A stretch of DNA of 64,000 nt from Bosea beijingensis (GCF_030758975.1 NZ_CP132359.1:124001-188000), one strand, 5' to 3'; counted from the stretch's first letter, positions 30,314 to 40,867 are shown. Made by a program: numbers and translations. Notes: generated by a model from the letters alone, not told the origin.

Positions 30314-30520
30314 ATGTCCCAAGCCGTCATCTCCGCCATGCCGCAGCAGCACCGCTTCTACGAAGATCTCCTCGCCCTGCCGCCGGGCACGCTGATGATC
30401 AGCTTCGCCATCGTCCTCTACGCCAAGGCGACGCTGCTGACCGGCGGCGCGGCCGGCCTCGCACTGAATGCCATCCTCGGCATGAACCACAAGCCCGGCG
30501 GCTCCATGGCGGTATCCTGA
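30314..30520 (+). pseudogene. N-terminal remnant of a YitT-family membrane protein
   Basis: 68 codons. Residues ~13-46 (FYEDLLALPPGTLMISFAIV followed by LYAKATLLTGGAAGLAL) match the first membrane helix and signature of YitT/DUF161-family proteins, which are normally about 200-290 residues with five or six helices. After this the sequence changes to NAILGMNHKPGG and stops. No further YitT sequence was seen before lldD. It is most likely a truncated gene; expression of the fragment is unknown. Confidence 0.65.
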
Positions 30521-30615
30521 CGCAGGCCTTCGGTGGGGCGGGACGGTTGCGCCCTGCCCGCCAGCATGCGAGCAAACCGATAAGACAAGACGCGACGCCA
30601 ACGGCGAGACGAGAC

Positions 30616-31788
30616 ATGGCCCAGCCCCTGACCATCGAAGACCTGCGCCTTCTGGCTAAGCGCCGCGTGCCGCGCATGTTCTACGACTACGCCGATTCCG
30701 GAGCCTGGACCGAGGGCACCTACCGCGCCAACGAGACCGATTTCGCCAAGGTGAAGCTGCGCCAGCGCGTCGCCGTCGACATGACCGACCGCTCGCTCGC
30801 CTCGGAGATGATCGGCCAGCCGGTGACGATGCCGGTCGCGCTCGCCCCCACCGGCCTCACCGGCATGCAGCACGCCGATGGCGAGATCCTCGCGGCCAAG
30901 GCCGCCGCCAAGGCCGGCGTGCCGTTCACGCTCTCGACCATGAGCATCTGCTCGATCGAGGATGTCGCGAACCACACCCGGGCGCCGTTCTGGTTCCAGC
31001 TTTACGTGATGAAGGACCGCGACTTCATCTCGCGCCTGATCCAGCGCGCCAAGAAGGCCGGCTGCTCGGCCCTGGTCCTGACGCTCGACCTGCAGATCCT
31101 CGGCCAGCGCCACAAGGACATCCGCAACGGCCTCTCCGCGCCGCCGAAGCCGACCCTCGCCAACCTGATCAACCTCGCCTTAAAGCCGCGCTGGTGCCTG
31201 AAGATGCTGGACACGCCGCGCCGGCAGTTCGGCAATATCGTCGGCCATGTCACCGGCGTCGCAGACATGTCCTCACTCTCCTCCTGGACCGCCAGTCAGT
31301 TCGACCCGAAGCTGAACTGGGACGACGTCCGGTGGATCAAGGACCAGTGGGGCGGCAAGTTGATTCTGAAAGGCATCCTCGACGCCGAAGATGCTGAAAT
31401 GGCTGCAAAAAGCGGCGCCGACGCCCTGATCGTCTCGAACCATGGCGGCCGCCAGCTCGACGGCGCGCTGTCCTCGATCGAGGCCCTGCCCGGCATCGTC
31501 GATCAGGTCGGCAACCGCATCGAGGTGCTGTTCGACGGCGGCATCCGCTCGGGCCAGGACGTGCTCAAGGCGATCGCGCTCGGCGCGCACGGCACCTTCA
31601 TCGGCCGCGCCTTCCTCTACGGGCTGGGCGCCATGGGCGAGCAGGGCGTCACCGCCGCGCTCGACATCATCCGCAAGGAGCTCGACACCACCATGGCGCT
31701 CTGCGGCCTGCGCGACATCAAGCAAGTCGACGAGCGCATCCTCGTCGGCGGCCGCGCCGGGGCGATCAAGCGGCTGGCGACGGCCTGA
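30616..31788 (+). CDS. lldD: FMN-dependent alpha-hydroxy acid dehydrogenase, L-lactate dehydrogenase-like
   Basis: A 390-residue TIM-barrel flavoenzyme that oxidises L-2-hydroxy acids such as L-lactate. Motifs: FYDYADSGAWTEGT near the N-terminus, LAPTGLTGMQHADGE, FQLYVMKDR, LTLDLQILGQRHKD, the active-site SNHGGRQLDGALSS with catalytic His, and FDGGIRSGQDVLKA for FMN phosphate. The start at 30616 matches family length. Substrate within the family (lactate, glycolate, mandelate) is not certain; overall pattern favours lactate. Confidence 0.88.
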   Translation: MAQPLTIEDLRLLAKRRVPRMFYDYADSGAWTEGTYRANETDFAKVKLRQRVAVDMTDRSLASEMIGQPVTMPVALAPTGLTGMQHADGEILAAKAAAKAGVPFTLSTMSICSIEDVANHTRAPFWFQLYVMKDRDFISRLIQRAKKAGCSALVLTLDLQILGQRHKDIRNGLSAPPKPTLANLINLALKPRWCLKMLDTPRRQFGNIVGHVTGVADMSSLSSWTASQFDPKLNWDDVRWIKDQWGGKLILKGILDAEDAEMAAKSGADALIVSNHGGRQLDGALSSIEALPGIVDQVGNRIEVLFDGGIRSGQDVLKAIALGAHGTFIGRAFLYGLGAMGEQGVTAALDIIRKELDTTMALCGLRDIKQVDERILVGGRAGAIKRLATA

Positions 31789-31812
31789 GTTTCGCTTCAC
31801 AGGAAATCCGAG

Positions 31813-32025
31813 ATGTCAGGCCAGCCGGTCAAGGGACCCGCATCCTACTTCCCCTCCATCGAGAAGAAGTACGGCCGCCCGATCTCCGAATGGAAGGCGA
31901 TGGTACGCGCCCGCCTCCCCGCGAAGCATATGGAACTCGTGGCGATGCTCAAGACGGAGCACGGCATGGGCCATGGGCACGCCAACGCCATCGTGGCGGA
32001 TACCCTCGCCGAGGACGCGAAGTAA
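31813..32025 (+). CDS. DUF4287 domain protein
   Basis: A 70-residue protein recognised by GPASYFPSIEKKYGRPISEW and MVRARLPAKHMELVAMLKTE with GMGHGHANAIV, the DUF4287 pattern. Function unknown; relatives are small soluble proteins, sometimes fused to DUF5655. It starts 24 nt after lldD and precedes a strong terminator, so the two probably share a transcript. Confidence 0.85.
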   Translation: MSGQPVKGPASYFPSIEKKYGRPISEWKAMVRARLPAKHMELVAMLKTEHGMGHGHANAIVADTLAEDAK

Positions 32026-32059
32026 CCGGTTCCGGCCAGAGCGCGCCGCTAGACGACAG

Positions 32060-32090
32060 AAGGCCCGGCGGATCGCATCCGCCGGGCCTT
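32060..32090. terminator. Strong bidirectional terminator
   Basis: A perfect 14-bp stem, AAGGCCCGGCGGAT and ATCCGCCGGGCCTT, around CGC, followed by CCTTGTTT. It lies between the convergent DUF4287 and peptide-binding protein genes. Confidence 0.85.
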
Positions 32091-32147
32091 CCTTGTTTCC
32101 GGAGAAGATCCCGCCCCGCGATACAGCGCGAGGCAGGCAGTTCATGC

Positions 32148-33935
32148 TCAGGCGCGATACCAGGACGCGAGGTTCCAGGTGTCGACATCCCAGCCCGAAT
32201 GGTCATGCGAGAGGGTGTTCGACGCCGCGACCACCTTCTTGCGCGACAGGATCGGCAGGATGACGTTGGCCTCGCAGAATATCTCGTTGACCTTGATCAG
32301 GAACGCGGCGCGCTTGGCCGGGTCGAGCTCCTTCTGGGCGGCCTTGTAGGCCTCGTCAGCAGCCGGATCGGTGTAGCGCGAGACGTTGCGGCCCAGCCAC
32401 TTGTTCTCCTTGCTGGCGACTTCCCAGGAGGTGAACTGGTTGAGGAACCGCTCCGGATCGGGCTGCGGCTGCGTCGTCGTGTACATCTCGATGTCGGTGT
32501 AGAGCTTGGTGTAGGTGTCGGGGTTGGCGACGTCCGACGAGAAGAACACCGAGGCCGTCACCGACTTCAGCTCGATATCGATGCCGGCGCGCTGGCAGGC
32601 CTGCTTGATGATGGCCTGCACCTTCTGGCGCGGAGCGTTGATCGAGGTCTGGAAGACATATTTGAGCTTCTTGCCATCCTTCTCGCGGATGCCGTCGGAG
32701 CCCCTCTTCCAGCCGGCATCGTCGAGGATCTTGTTGGCCTTCTCGATGCTGAACTCGTACTTGAGCTTCTCCGACTTGAACTGCTTGGGCTCGTTCACGA
32801 AGCTCGCCGTGGCAGCGCCGGCGCGGCCGTAGATGAACTTCTGGATCGAGTCGCGGTCGATCAGCAGGTTGATCGCCTGGCGCACGGCCGGATCGCTCAG
32901 CGTCGGGTGCTTGGTCTTGGCGCTGGAACGCTCGCCATCGACCTCGGTCCACGGATCGGTCGTGTTCAGGGTGATGAACTCGATGTCACCTGCAGGCGCG
33001 GCGCTGATCTTGCCGCGACCGCCGGTCTCCATGCGCTTCAGGACTTCGTCCTCGACCAGCGTATCCCAGGCGTAGTCGTATTCGCCGGTCTGGAGCACGG
33101 CGCGAGCGGCCGAGACCGCGTCACCGCCGCCCTTGATCTCGAACGTGTCGAAATGCGGACGGTTGGCGACGTGATAGGCCTCGTTGCGGGTGCCCGAGAG
33201 GATGTCGCCCGGCTTGAAGTCGGCGAACTTGTAGGGGCCGGTACCGACGGGCTTGAGATTGGCCGGAGCCTCGCGCGACTTGGCGCCCTTGTACTCGCCG
33301 AAATGATGCTTCGGGATGATCATGCCGGCGACGCCGACGAAGGGATCCGCCCAGAACGGCGTCGGCTTGGCGAAGATCACCTTGACGGTGAAATCGTCGA
33401 CCTTCTCGACCTTGATGTCCTTGTAGGCGCCGGTGGTGTAGGCGGCGGTCGCCGGATCGGCGGCGTATTCCCAGGTGAAGATGACGTCGTCGGCCGTGAA
33501 CGGCTTGCCGTCATGCCACTTCACATCCTTCTTCAGCTTCCAGGTCACGGTCGTGCCGTCCTCGGACAGGCCGCCATTGGCCTTGGTCGGGACTTCGGCC
33601 GCGAGCTGCGGGATCAGGTTGCCTTCCTTGTCCCAGCCGGCGAGCGGCTCGTAGAACACGCGCGAAGCGATCTGGTCCTTGGTGCCCGAGGCGAAATGCG
33701 GGTTGAGCAGGGTCGGGGCCTGCCAGAGCAGCATCTTCAGCGGGCCACCGCCGCCGGCCTTGGTCGGCTTGTATTCGAGCGTGGCATTGGCCATCGCGAC
33801 ATCGTTCCAGGAGAGGATCTGGGTCGCGATCGGCGCGGTGATGCCCAGCGCCGCCATCTTCTGGATGAAGGAGCGCCGCGACAGGCCGCCCTTCTTCACG
33901 TCCTGCACCATACCCTGGATATACTGGCTAGTCAT
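32148..33935 (-). CDS. Peptide ABC transporter substrate-binding protein, Tat-type signal
   Basis: A 595-residue family 5 (DppA/OppA-like) periplasmic binding protein. The N-terminus has the twin-arginine motif SRRSFIQK (about residues 19-26) and a hydrophobic stretch, so export by Tat is likely. The body has LNPHFASGTKDQ, VTWKLKKDVKWHDGKPFTAD (20 residues, family signature) and VRQAINLLIDRDSI. No permease or ATPase gene is adjacent, so it is an orphan component. The upstream leader contains two hairpins. Confidence 0.92.
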   Translation of the reverse strand: MTSQYIQGMVQDVKKGGLSRRSFIQKMAALGITAPIATQILSWNDVAMANATLEYKPTKAGGGGPLKMLLWQAPTLLNPHFASGTKDQIASRVFYEPLAGWDKEGNLIPQLAAEVPTKANGGLSEDGTTVTWKLKKDVKWHDGKPFTADDVIFTWEYAADPATAAYTTGAYKDIKVEKVDDFTVKVIFAKPTPFWADPFVGVAGMIIPKHHFGEYKGAKSREAPANLKPVGTGPYKFADFKPGDILSGTRNEAYHVANRPHFDTFEIKGGGDAVSAARAVLQTGEYDYAWDTLVEDEVLKRMETGGRGKISAAPAGDIEFITLNTTDPWTEVDGERSSAKTKHPTLSDPAVRQAINLLIDRDSIQKFIYGRAGAATASFVNEPKQFKSEKLKYEFSIEKANKILDDAGWKRGSDGIREKDGKKLKYVFQTSINAPRQKVQAIIKQACQRAGIDIELKSVTASVFFSSDVANPDTYTKLYTDIEMYTTTQPQPDPERFLNQFTSWEVASKENKWLGRNVSRYTDPAADEAYKAAQKELDPAKRAAFLIKVNEIFCEANVILPILSRKKVVAASNTLSHDHSGWDVDTWNLASWYRA

Positions 33936-34298
33936 AATCTACCTTCACGTCATGGCAGCAAGAACACGATCAATAACTTGACCAGTTCCAGATCGGGTTT
34001 ATCAGTTCCAAGGCCTAGAATAGCCTTGGACGCGACTCTGCTCCTAGGAGCCGCCGCCTTAATCATAACTTAAGTCGTCAGGCGAGTACTGCATGGCGGG
34101 TCTGCCTGTCACTCGTAGCCCCGGCTAAATTACATTGATTCCCAACGGAAAAACGCTGCCGGCCGGGTTACCCGCGAGTCATGTCATAGCGTCGCAGCCG
34201 CCGTGCGGATGTTTTCCGCCACTGCCAGCCGCGGTTGCAGGCCGCCTGCCCGCTTCCGTACCATGGCCACGTCGGGGGCTCCCGGCAGGAGCGACAGC
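33936..34298. other. Intergenic region between divergent genes
   Basis: 363 nt between the peptide-binding protein (minus) and the DUF1801 gene (plus). It holds the two hairpins at 34008-34051 and should carry promoters for both genes. No gene was recognised. Confidence 0.4.
34008..34051 (-). other. Two hairpins in the leader of the peptide-binding protein gene
   Basis: CCAAGGC (34008-34014) pairs with GCCTTGG (34023-34029), and a 12-nt perfect palindrome GCTCCTAGGAGC follows at 34040-34051. Both lie 70-120 nt upstream of the start codon. They may be leader RNA structures or a protein-binding site; no known riboswitch was recognised. Confidence 0.4.
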
Positions 34299-34715
34299 AT
34301 GAGCGAAGACGACAAGCCGCGCCTTCTGTCCGGCGGCAACCCGCAGATCCCGAAGCGCGACGGCGATGCGCCGGTGCAGGCCTATATCGCCGCCATGCCG
34401 GGCTGGAAGAGCGCACTCGGCCGCCGCATCGACGAGTTGATCGTGCAGGCCGTGCCGGATGTACAGAAGGCCGTGAAATGGAACTCGCCGCTCTACGGCA
34501 TGGGCAACCAGAGCTGGTTCCTCGGCATCCACTGCTTCACCCGCTATGTGAAGGTCTCCTTCTTCAAGGGCGCGGCGCTGAGGCCGATGCCGCCCGGCCC
34601 CTCGAAGCAGAAGGAGGTGCGCTATCTCGACATCTACGAGAACGATGCCCTCGACGAAGCGCAGTTCTCGGACTGGGTCAGCCAGGCGAGCCGGATACCC
34701 GGCGAGCGGATGTAG
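34299..34715 (+). CDS. DUF1801 domain protein
   Basis: A 138-residue protein of the YdhG/DUF1801 fold. Visible pattern: PVQAYIAAMPGWKSALGRRI, DELIVQAVPDVQKAVKWNSP and GMGNQSWFLGI. Function unknown; the fold is related to frataxin-like iron chaperones. The ATG at 34299 has AGGAG about 8 nt upstream, so it is preferred over the in-frame ATGs at 34203 and 34263. Confidence 0.85.
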   Translation: MSEDDKPRLLSGGNPQIPKRDGDAPVQAYIAAMPGWKSALGRRIDELIVQAVPDVQKAVKWNSPLYGMGNQSWFLGIHCFTRYVKVSFFKGAALRPMPPGPSKQKEVRYLDIYENDALDEAQFSDWVSQASRIPGERM

Positions 34716-34740
34716 CAGCCACACCGGCCGGGTTCAGCGA

Positions 34741-35379
34741 TCAGGACAGGTCCCTGAGCCCGGCGGGCGTCTCGATCTGTGCGTGATAGCGCAGCTCCGG
34801 CCCGAGGGTGACAACGGGTCCCCGCTCCGTCCCAAGCTCCAGCATCAGCGCCGCGATCGCTTCGGCCTCCGGATGCTCCAGCGAAAACCCGCGCAGGCGA
34901 GCGCCGAGATCGGCGATGGTCGCCATCGAGCGCGGCTTGCCGCGCCGGTCGATGATCGAGGGAGCGGCCCCGGCCCAGGGCAGCGAGCCATCATCGGGAA
35001 TGGCGAAATCGAAGGCCGGCGCATCCGTCGGCAGCCCGACCTTGCGGCCGAAAATCGCCTCCCTGCCCTTCAGCACGGCGTCTATCCCATCGGTGCGGGC
35101 GACCCAACCACGCAAGCGGCGGCCGGCATCCCAATCCCGCCTGACCCGCTTCTGGTCGTCGAGCCCGAACCAGCGCGCCCGGCCAGGATGCGTCCCGTCC
35201 GGATCGAACGCGACGATCTCCAGATAGGTCATGTCACCGAGCCGAAGCAGGTGGTTATGGCTGCCCATATAGCCGTGCCGCTGCCCGAACGGCACGTCGA
35301 GATCGAGGCAATCGCGCACATGCGAGACGCCTTCGGCAAGCGTCGGGGCAATCACGGTAAGATGGTCGAGGGTGAGCAT
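34741..35379 (-). CDS. Glyoxalase-like (VOC) domain protein
   Basis: A 212-residue protein beginning MLTLDHLTVIAPTLAEGVSH, the pattern of the Glyoxalase_3 group (PF13468), with HGYMGSHNHLLRLGDMTYLE as second strand-loop region. Members bind a metal in some cases; their reactions are mostly unknown. The ATG at 35379 matches the usual N-terminus, whereas the in-frame ATG at 35442 would overlap the EamA gene. It probably follows that gene in one transcript. Confidence 0.82.
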   Translation of the reverse strand: MLTLDHLTVIAPTLAEGVSHVRDCLDLDVPFGQRHGYMGSHNHLLRLGDMTYLEIVAFDPDGTHPGRARWFGLDDQKRVRRDWDAGRRLRGWVARTDGIDAVLKGREAIFGRKVGLPTDAPAFDFAIPDDGSLPWAGAAPSIIDRRGKPRSMATIADLGARLRGFSLEHPEAEAIAALMLELGTERGPVVTLGPELRYHAQIETPAGLRDLS

Positions 35380-35428
35380 GCCCGTCAGTTGAAGCCGGCG
35401 CGGCCTACTGTCCAGCCGCCCGGGAACG

Positions 35429-36343
35429 TCAGCCCGCCTCACCGCGCCGATTGGTGACGGTCAGCGCCAGCCCGCCGAGCACGAGGCCGACACCGAGCGC
35501 AAACATCAGCCCGAGATCGTCGCCGAACATCACGGCCGCCGCCGCGACGCCGACGACCGGCTGGAGATACTGGATGGCGGCCGCGATCCGGGCCGGGACC
35601 GTGCGCAGGATGGCGAGCCACATGAACAGCCCCGCCACCGTCACCACGACGCCGAGATAGGTCGCGGCGGCGAGCCCCGTCACGGTGATCGTGAGCGGCA
35701 CGTGCCACATCTCCCAGCCGGCCCAGGGCAGCAGCGCGAGGAAGCCGAACAGCGTGCTCCAGGCCGCGACGGTCGCGGTGCCCCAGCGCTCGGAGAGTTC
35801 GACGCTCCAGACATAGTAGAACGCGATGGTCACGGCCGAGAGCAGCACCAGCATCGCACCGGCGAGCGTGGTCTGCGTCGCGGCGGAAGCCGCATCGCCC
35901 CGCCCGGAGGCGACGACGGCGATGCCTGCAAAGGCGGCAGCGAGCCCGAGCGCCTGAAGCCGCGACACCGATTGCCTGAGCCTCATCGCGGCAAAAACCA
36001 CGACGAAGATCGGAATCGTCGCGGAGATGATCGTGCCGACCGAGGCCGAGGTGCCGGCGACGCCGAAGGTCTGCGCGACCTGCCCGATGCCGATGCCGAG
36101 GATGCCGAGCGCGGCCAGCCGCGGCAGCTCCCGCCGGGGCAGGCGCTGCTTGCCGACGACGAGGACGAACATCAAGGGCACCGCGATGATGAAGCGCAGC
36201 GCCGTCAGCGTCAGCGGCGGCAGGGTGATGAGGCCGAGCTTGGTGATCGGGATCGACAGCCCCCACAGCAAGGCGAGCAACAGCATCGTCGCATAGCTCC
36301 CGAGCGACGGATCAGGGCGAGGGAGCGAGGCCGTCTGGCTCAT
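35429..36343 (-). CDS. EamA/DMT-family transporter
   Basis: A 304-residue inner-membrane protein with ten predicted helices in two EamA repeats. The first begins LLLALLWGLSIPITKLGL, and the second half has TYLGVVVTVAGLFMWLAILR and AAAIQYLQPVVGV. Substrates of this family are metabolites or amino acids and cannot be assigned here. The VOC gene lies downstream on the same strand. Confidence 0.9.
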   Translation of the reverse strand: MSQTASLPRPDPSLGSYATMLLLALLWGLSIPITKLGLITLPPLTLTALRFIIAVPLMFVLVVGKQRLPRRELPRLAALGILGIGIGQVAQTFGVAGTSASVGTIISATIPIFVVVFAAMRLRQSVSRLQALGLAAAFAGIAVVASGRGDAASAATQTTLAGAMLVLLSAVTIAFYYVWSVELSERWGTATVAAWSTLFGFLALLPWAGWEMWHVPLTITVTGLAAATYLGVVVTVAGLFMWLAILRTVPARIAAAIQYLQPVVGVAAAAVMFGDDLGLMFALGVGLVLGGLALTVTNRRGEAG

Positions 36344-36503
36344 GGGTTCATGCGGTCTTTATATGCGCGGCATTGATCAGAGCCTTAGGTCGCCGCTTCC
36401 GCGCCGGCAAGCCGGATGGCGGCGATACCGACATAGCGAGGTCACATTCGTTGCGCGATCTGCACCCGGTTCGCACATGTCCAAGCCTACCCGGGTAAGC
36501 CTC

Positions 36504-37103
36504 ATGAACCTGAAGAAGCAGCGCAGCCATATGCTGACCGGTGCGCCTTACAACGACCTCACACCGGAACTGATCGCAGCGCGGGCGCGGGCTGTGCGCC
36601 TGACCGACCGCTACAATGACTGCTTCGGAAAATCCCAAGGCAAGCGCGAGGCGCGGCTCCGCAAGCTTCTGCGGCATGTCGGCGAGGGAGCGCATTTCGA
36701 GCCGCGCTTCCGCTGCGAATTCGGCTTCAACATCTCGATCGGCGTGAAGTTCTACGCCAATTTCGACTGCGTCATCCTCGATGGCGGCGAGGTCACTATC
36801 GGCGACCACGTCCTGTTCGGGCCACGGGTCGGCATCTACACGTCGAACCATGCCGTCGATGCCGACGAGCGGTCTGCCGGGGCTTGCTACGCCCGGCCTG
36901 TGACCATCGGCAACCGTGTATGGGTCGGTGGCGGGGTGAACATCAACCAGGGCGTCACGATCGGCGACAACAGCATCATCGGCTCGGGAAGCGTCGTCAC
37001 CAAGGACGTGCCGCCGAACGTGATTGCGGCCGGCGTGCCCTGTCGCGTGATCAGAGCAATCACCGATGCCGACAGAACCAACTTTCAGGCGACTGCAGGC
37101 TAG
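36504..37103 (+). CDS. Maltose O-acetyltransferase-like hexapeptide acetyltransferase
   Basis: A 199-residue acetyl-CoA-dependent sugar acetyltransferase of the Maa/LacA/NodL group. It begins with the Mac domain (MLTGAPYNDLTPELIAARAR) and continues as a left-handed beta helix of hexapeptide repeats, with TSNHAVDA (catalytic His) and GNRVWVGGGVNINQGVTIGD. The ATG at 36504 gives the family-like N-terminus; ATG 36477 would add nine residues. It stands alone, ahead of a terminator. Confidence 0.88.
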   Translation: MNLKKQRSHMLTGAPYNDLTPELIAARARAVRLTDRYNDCFGKSQGKREARLRKLLRHVGEGAHFEPRFRCEFGFNISIGVKFYANFDCVILDGGEVTIGDHVLFGPRVGIYTSNHAVDADERSAGACYARPVTIGNRVWVGGGVNINQGVTIGDNSIIGSGSVVTKDVPPNVIAAGVPCRVIRAITDADRTNFQATAG

Positions 37104-37140
37104 AGGCAAAGGCCAAAGTCGACGACCTACCACCCAACGA

Positions 37141-37177
37141 AAAAGCCCCGCGGACCTTGCGGCACCGCGGGGCTTTT
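37141..37177. terminator. Bidirectional intrinsic terminator
   Basis: AAAAGCCCCGCGG (37141-37153) pairs exactly with CCGCGGGGCTTTT (37165-37177), with A and T tracts on both sides. It separates the convergent acetyltransferase and ettA genes. Confidence 0.9.
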
Positions 37178-37196
37178 CGATTCAGATATCAAGCAC

Positions 37197-38849
<1,653 letters not shown>

Positions 38850-39054
38850 GGGGCGAGCGGGCTCCGCTTTAAGGCGCTGCGACAAGGGATGTCGGGAAAT
38901 CTGGCCGCTATGTAGCGACCGGGCGCGCCGCCCGCAACCGCCTGCCGGCGGAGCAGGTGCCTTTCACAAAACCGGTAGAGCGATCCATGCGCCCTTCCCC
39001 CGGGCCGGGTTTTGCCGGAAGCTCCTCCGGCCTGAACGATGCCGGAGCCCGCCG

Positions 39055-39861
39055 ATGAGCCTGCCCGCCGTCCTGTTGCGTATCTTCACGGTTCTCGCCC
39101 TGGCGCTGTTTGCCACGCTGCCCGCCCGCGCCCAGTCGAACGAACCCGGCTGTCGGCCGGAGATGGCGAGCCTCGGCCTGCCGATCCAGCGGGCGCAACT
39201 GGCCAAGGACGAGGCACGGCTGACCTTCGCCGGCCATGCCACTTTCCTGATCGAGACGCCGGGCGGCGTGAAGATCGCGACCGACTACAACGACTATGTC
39301 CGCCCACCCGTAACGCCCGACATCGCCACAATGAACAAGGCGCATTCGACGCATAACTCTCGCAATCCCGATCCGGCGATCAAGAATGTCCTGCCCGGCT
39401 GGGACCTGTCCGGCCGCGGCGCGGCGCAGCACGATCTTACCTTCGGCGATGTCCGCGTCCGCAACGTGCCGACCAATATCCGCACCTACGAGGGCGGCAC
39501 CGACTATGACGGCAACTCGATCTTCGTCTTCGAGATCGGCGAGCTCTGCATCGCCCATCTCGGCCATCTGCATCACCCGCTGGAGCCCGGCCACCTGCGC
39601 GCGCTCGGCCGGGTCGACATCGTGCTCTTCCCGGTCGATGGCAGCTATACGCTCGACCAGTCCGGCATGCTGGACGTGCTGAAGTCGATCCAGGCGCGGG
39701 TGATGATCCCCATGCATTTCTTCGGCGGCGGCACGCTGAACCGTTTCCTCGCGCGGACACAGGATATCTGGCCGGTCGAGCGCCGCGAACAGGCGACGAT
39801 CACGCTCGGCAAGGCGACGTTGCCGGCCAAGCCCACCATGATCGTTCTGCCGGGGCAGTAG
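39055..39861 (+). CDS. Exported metallo-beta-lactamase-fold protein, UlaG-like
   Basis: A 268-residue protein with a signal peptide (about 1-26, ending ARAQS). The rest resembles the UlaG/Lactamase_B_2 group: FAGHATFLIETPGGVKIATD, then MNKAHSTHNS where HxHxDH is usually found, HLGHLHHPL, VDGSYTLD and IPMHFFGG. The usual aspartate of the metal motif is replaced, so metal binding may be altered. Substrate unknown. Confidence 0.82.
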   Translation: MSLPAVLLRIFTVLALALFATLPARAQSNEPGCRPEMASLGLPIQRAQLAKDEARLTFAGHATFLIETPGGVKIATDYNDYVRPPVTPDIATMNKAHSTHNSRNPDPAIKNVLPGWDLSGRGAAQHDLTFGDVRVRNVPTNIRTYEGGTDYDGNSIFVFEIGELCIAHLGHLHHPLEPGHLRALGRVDIVLFPVDGSYTLDQSGMLDVLKSIQARVMIPMHFFGGGTLNRFLARTQDIWPVERREQATITLGKATLPAKPTMIVLPGQ

Positions 39862-39897
39862 GGCCACGCACAGCACAATGGCGCGAACTTGCCAGCC

Positions 39898-39992
39898 CCG
39901 TCATGCTCGCCCTTGTGGCGAGCATCCACGTCTTGAACACGGTCCGTGACCAGCGAAGACGTGGACGGTCGGGACAAGCCCGACCATGACGG
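39898..39992. repeat. Composite palindromic intergenic repeat
   Basis: Begins CCGTCATGCTCGC and ends CGACCATGACGG, with inner pairs GGCGAGCAT-like and CCACGTCTT (39926-39934) against AAGACGTGG (39956-39964). It lies just before the convergent SDR stop. It belongs to the same GTCAT...ATGAC group as the other repeats in the window. Confidence 0.6.
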
Positions 39993-40014
39993 ACGCCCTT
40001 CGGATCGGCCCGTC

Positions 40015-40755
40015 TCAGGTGTTCACGCCGCCATCGATGGCGAAGCCAGCGCCGGTGATGAAGCGCGCCTCCTCGCTCGCGAGATAGGCGACGAGCCCGG
40101 CGATATCCTCCGGCTGGCCATAGCGCGGGATCGCCATGCGCGCCCGCTGCGCGTCGGCGCCGGGGCCGCCGGCCGGGTTCATGTCGGTATCGGTCGAGCC
40201 GGGATGGACGATGTTGACGGTGATGCCACGCGGCCCGAGATCGCGCGCCAGCCCCTTGGTGAAGCCGATCAGCGCCGCCTTGCTCATCGCATAGAGCGTC
40301 ACGTCCGGCTCGACCACCCGGTCGGCGAGGCAGGAACCGGTCGAGATGATCCGCCCGCCCTCGCCCAGATGCGCGGCAGCGGCCTGCGAGGCCAGCACCA
40401 CGGCGCGGACATTGACGGCAAGCGTCGCGTCGATATCGGCGAGGCTCCAGTCGGCGACCGGGCCGCCACGATAGATCCCGGCATTGTTGACGAGGATGTC
40501 GAGCCCGCCGAGCGCCTTGGCGGCTTCGTCGACAGCACGGGTCACGGCTGCGGGATCGGCGCTGTCGGCGGCGATGGCGAAGCCCTTGCGACCGAGCCCC
40601 TCGATCTCCCTCGCGACCGCCGCCGCCTTCTCGGCGGAGCGTTCATAGGTCAGCGCGACATCGGCGCCCTCGGCAGCAAGCCTGCGGGCGATGGCGGCGC
40701 CGATTCCGCGGCTGCCGCCGGTGACGAGAGCGCGCTTTCCAGCAAGGCGTGACAT
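40015..40755 (-). CDS. Short-chain dehydrogenase/reductase
   Basis: A 246-residue classical SDR. Cofactor loop TGGSRGIG (about residues 12-19), NNAG (about 88-91), the active-site Ser in STGSCL, and YAMSK as catalytic Tyr-x-x-x-Lys. The C-terminus (ARFITGAGFAIDGGV) is of the FabG-like type. Substrate unknown. The ATG at 40755 starts the conserved N-terminus. Divergent from a TetR gene that probably controls it. Confidence 0.92.
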   Translation of the reverse strand: MSRLAGKRALVTGGSRGIGAAIARRLAAEGADVALTYERSAEKAAAVAREIEGLGRKGFAIAADSADPAAVTRAVDEAAKALGGLDILVNNAGIYRGGPVADWSLADIDATLAVNVRAVVLASQAAAAHLGEGGRIISTGSCLADRVVEPDVTLYAMSKAALIGFTKGLARDLGPRGITVNIVHPGSTDTDMNPAGGPGADAQRARMAIPRYGQPEDIAGLVAYLASEEARFITGAGFAIDGGVNT

Positions 40756-40772
40756 GGCAAACTCCATTTCTA

Positions 40773-40850
40773 TAATGATCGATACATAATAGCTGACGCG
40801 CTTGATCCCGGCCGTCAAGTGAAATATATAACGACCGATACAAAATAATT
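40773..40850. promoter_or_regulatory. Probable TetR operators in the SDR/TetR divergent promoter
   Basis: Two near-identical AT-rich sites, ATGATCGATACATAAT (40775-40790) and ACGACCGATACAAAAT (40831-40846), lie 56 nt apart between the two start codons. The first is itself an imperfect palindrome around ATCGAT. This is the pattern expected for an autoregulating TetR repressor. Confidence 0.6.
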
Positions 40851-40867
40851 TCGAGGAGGCGACCCGC

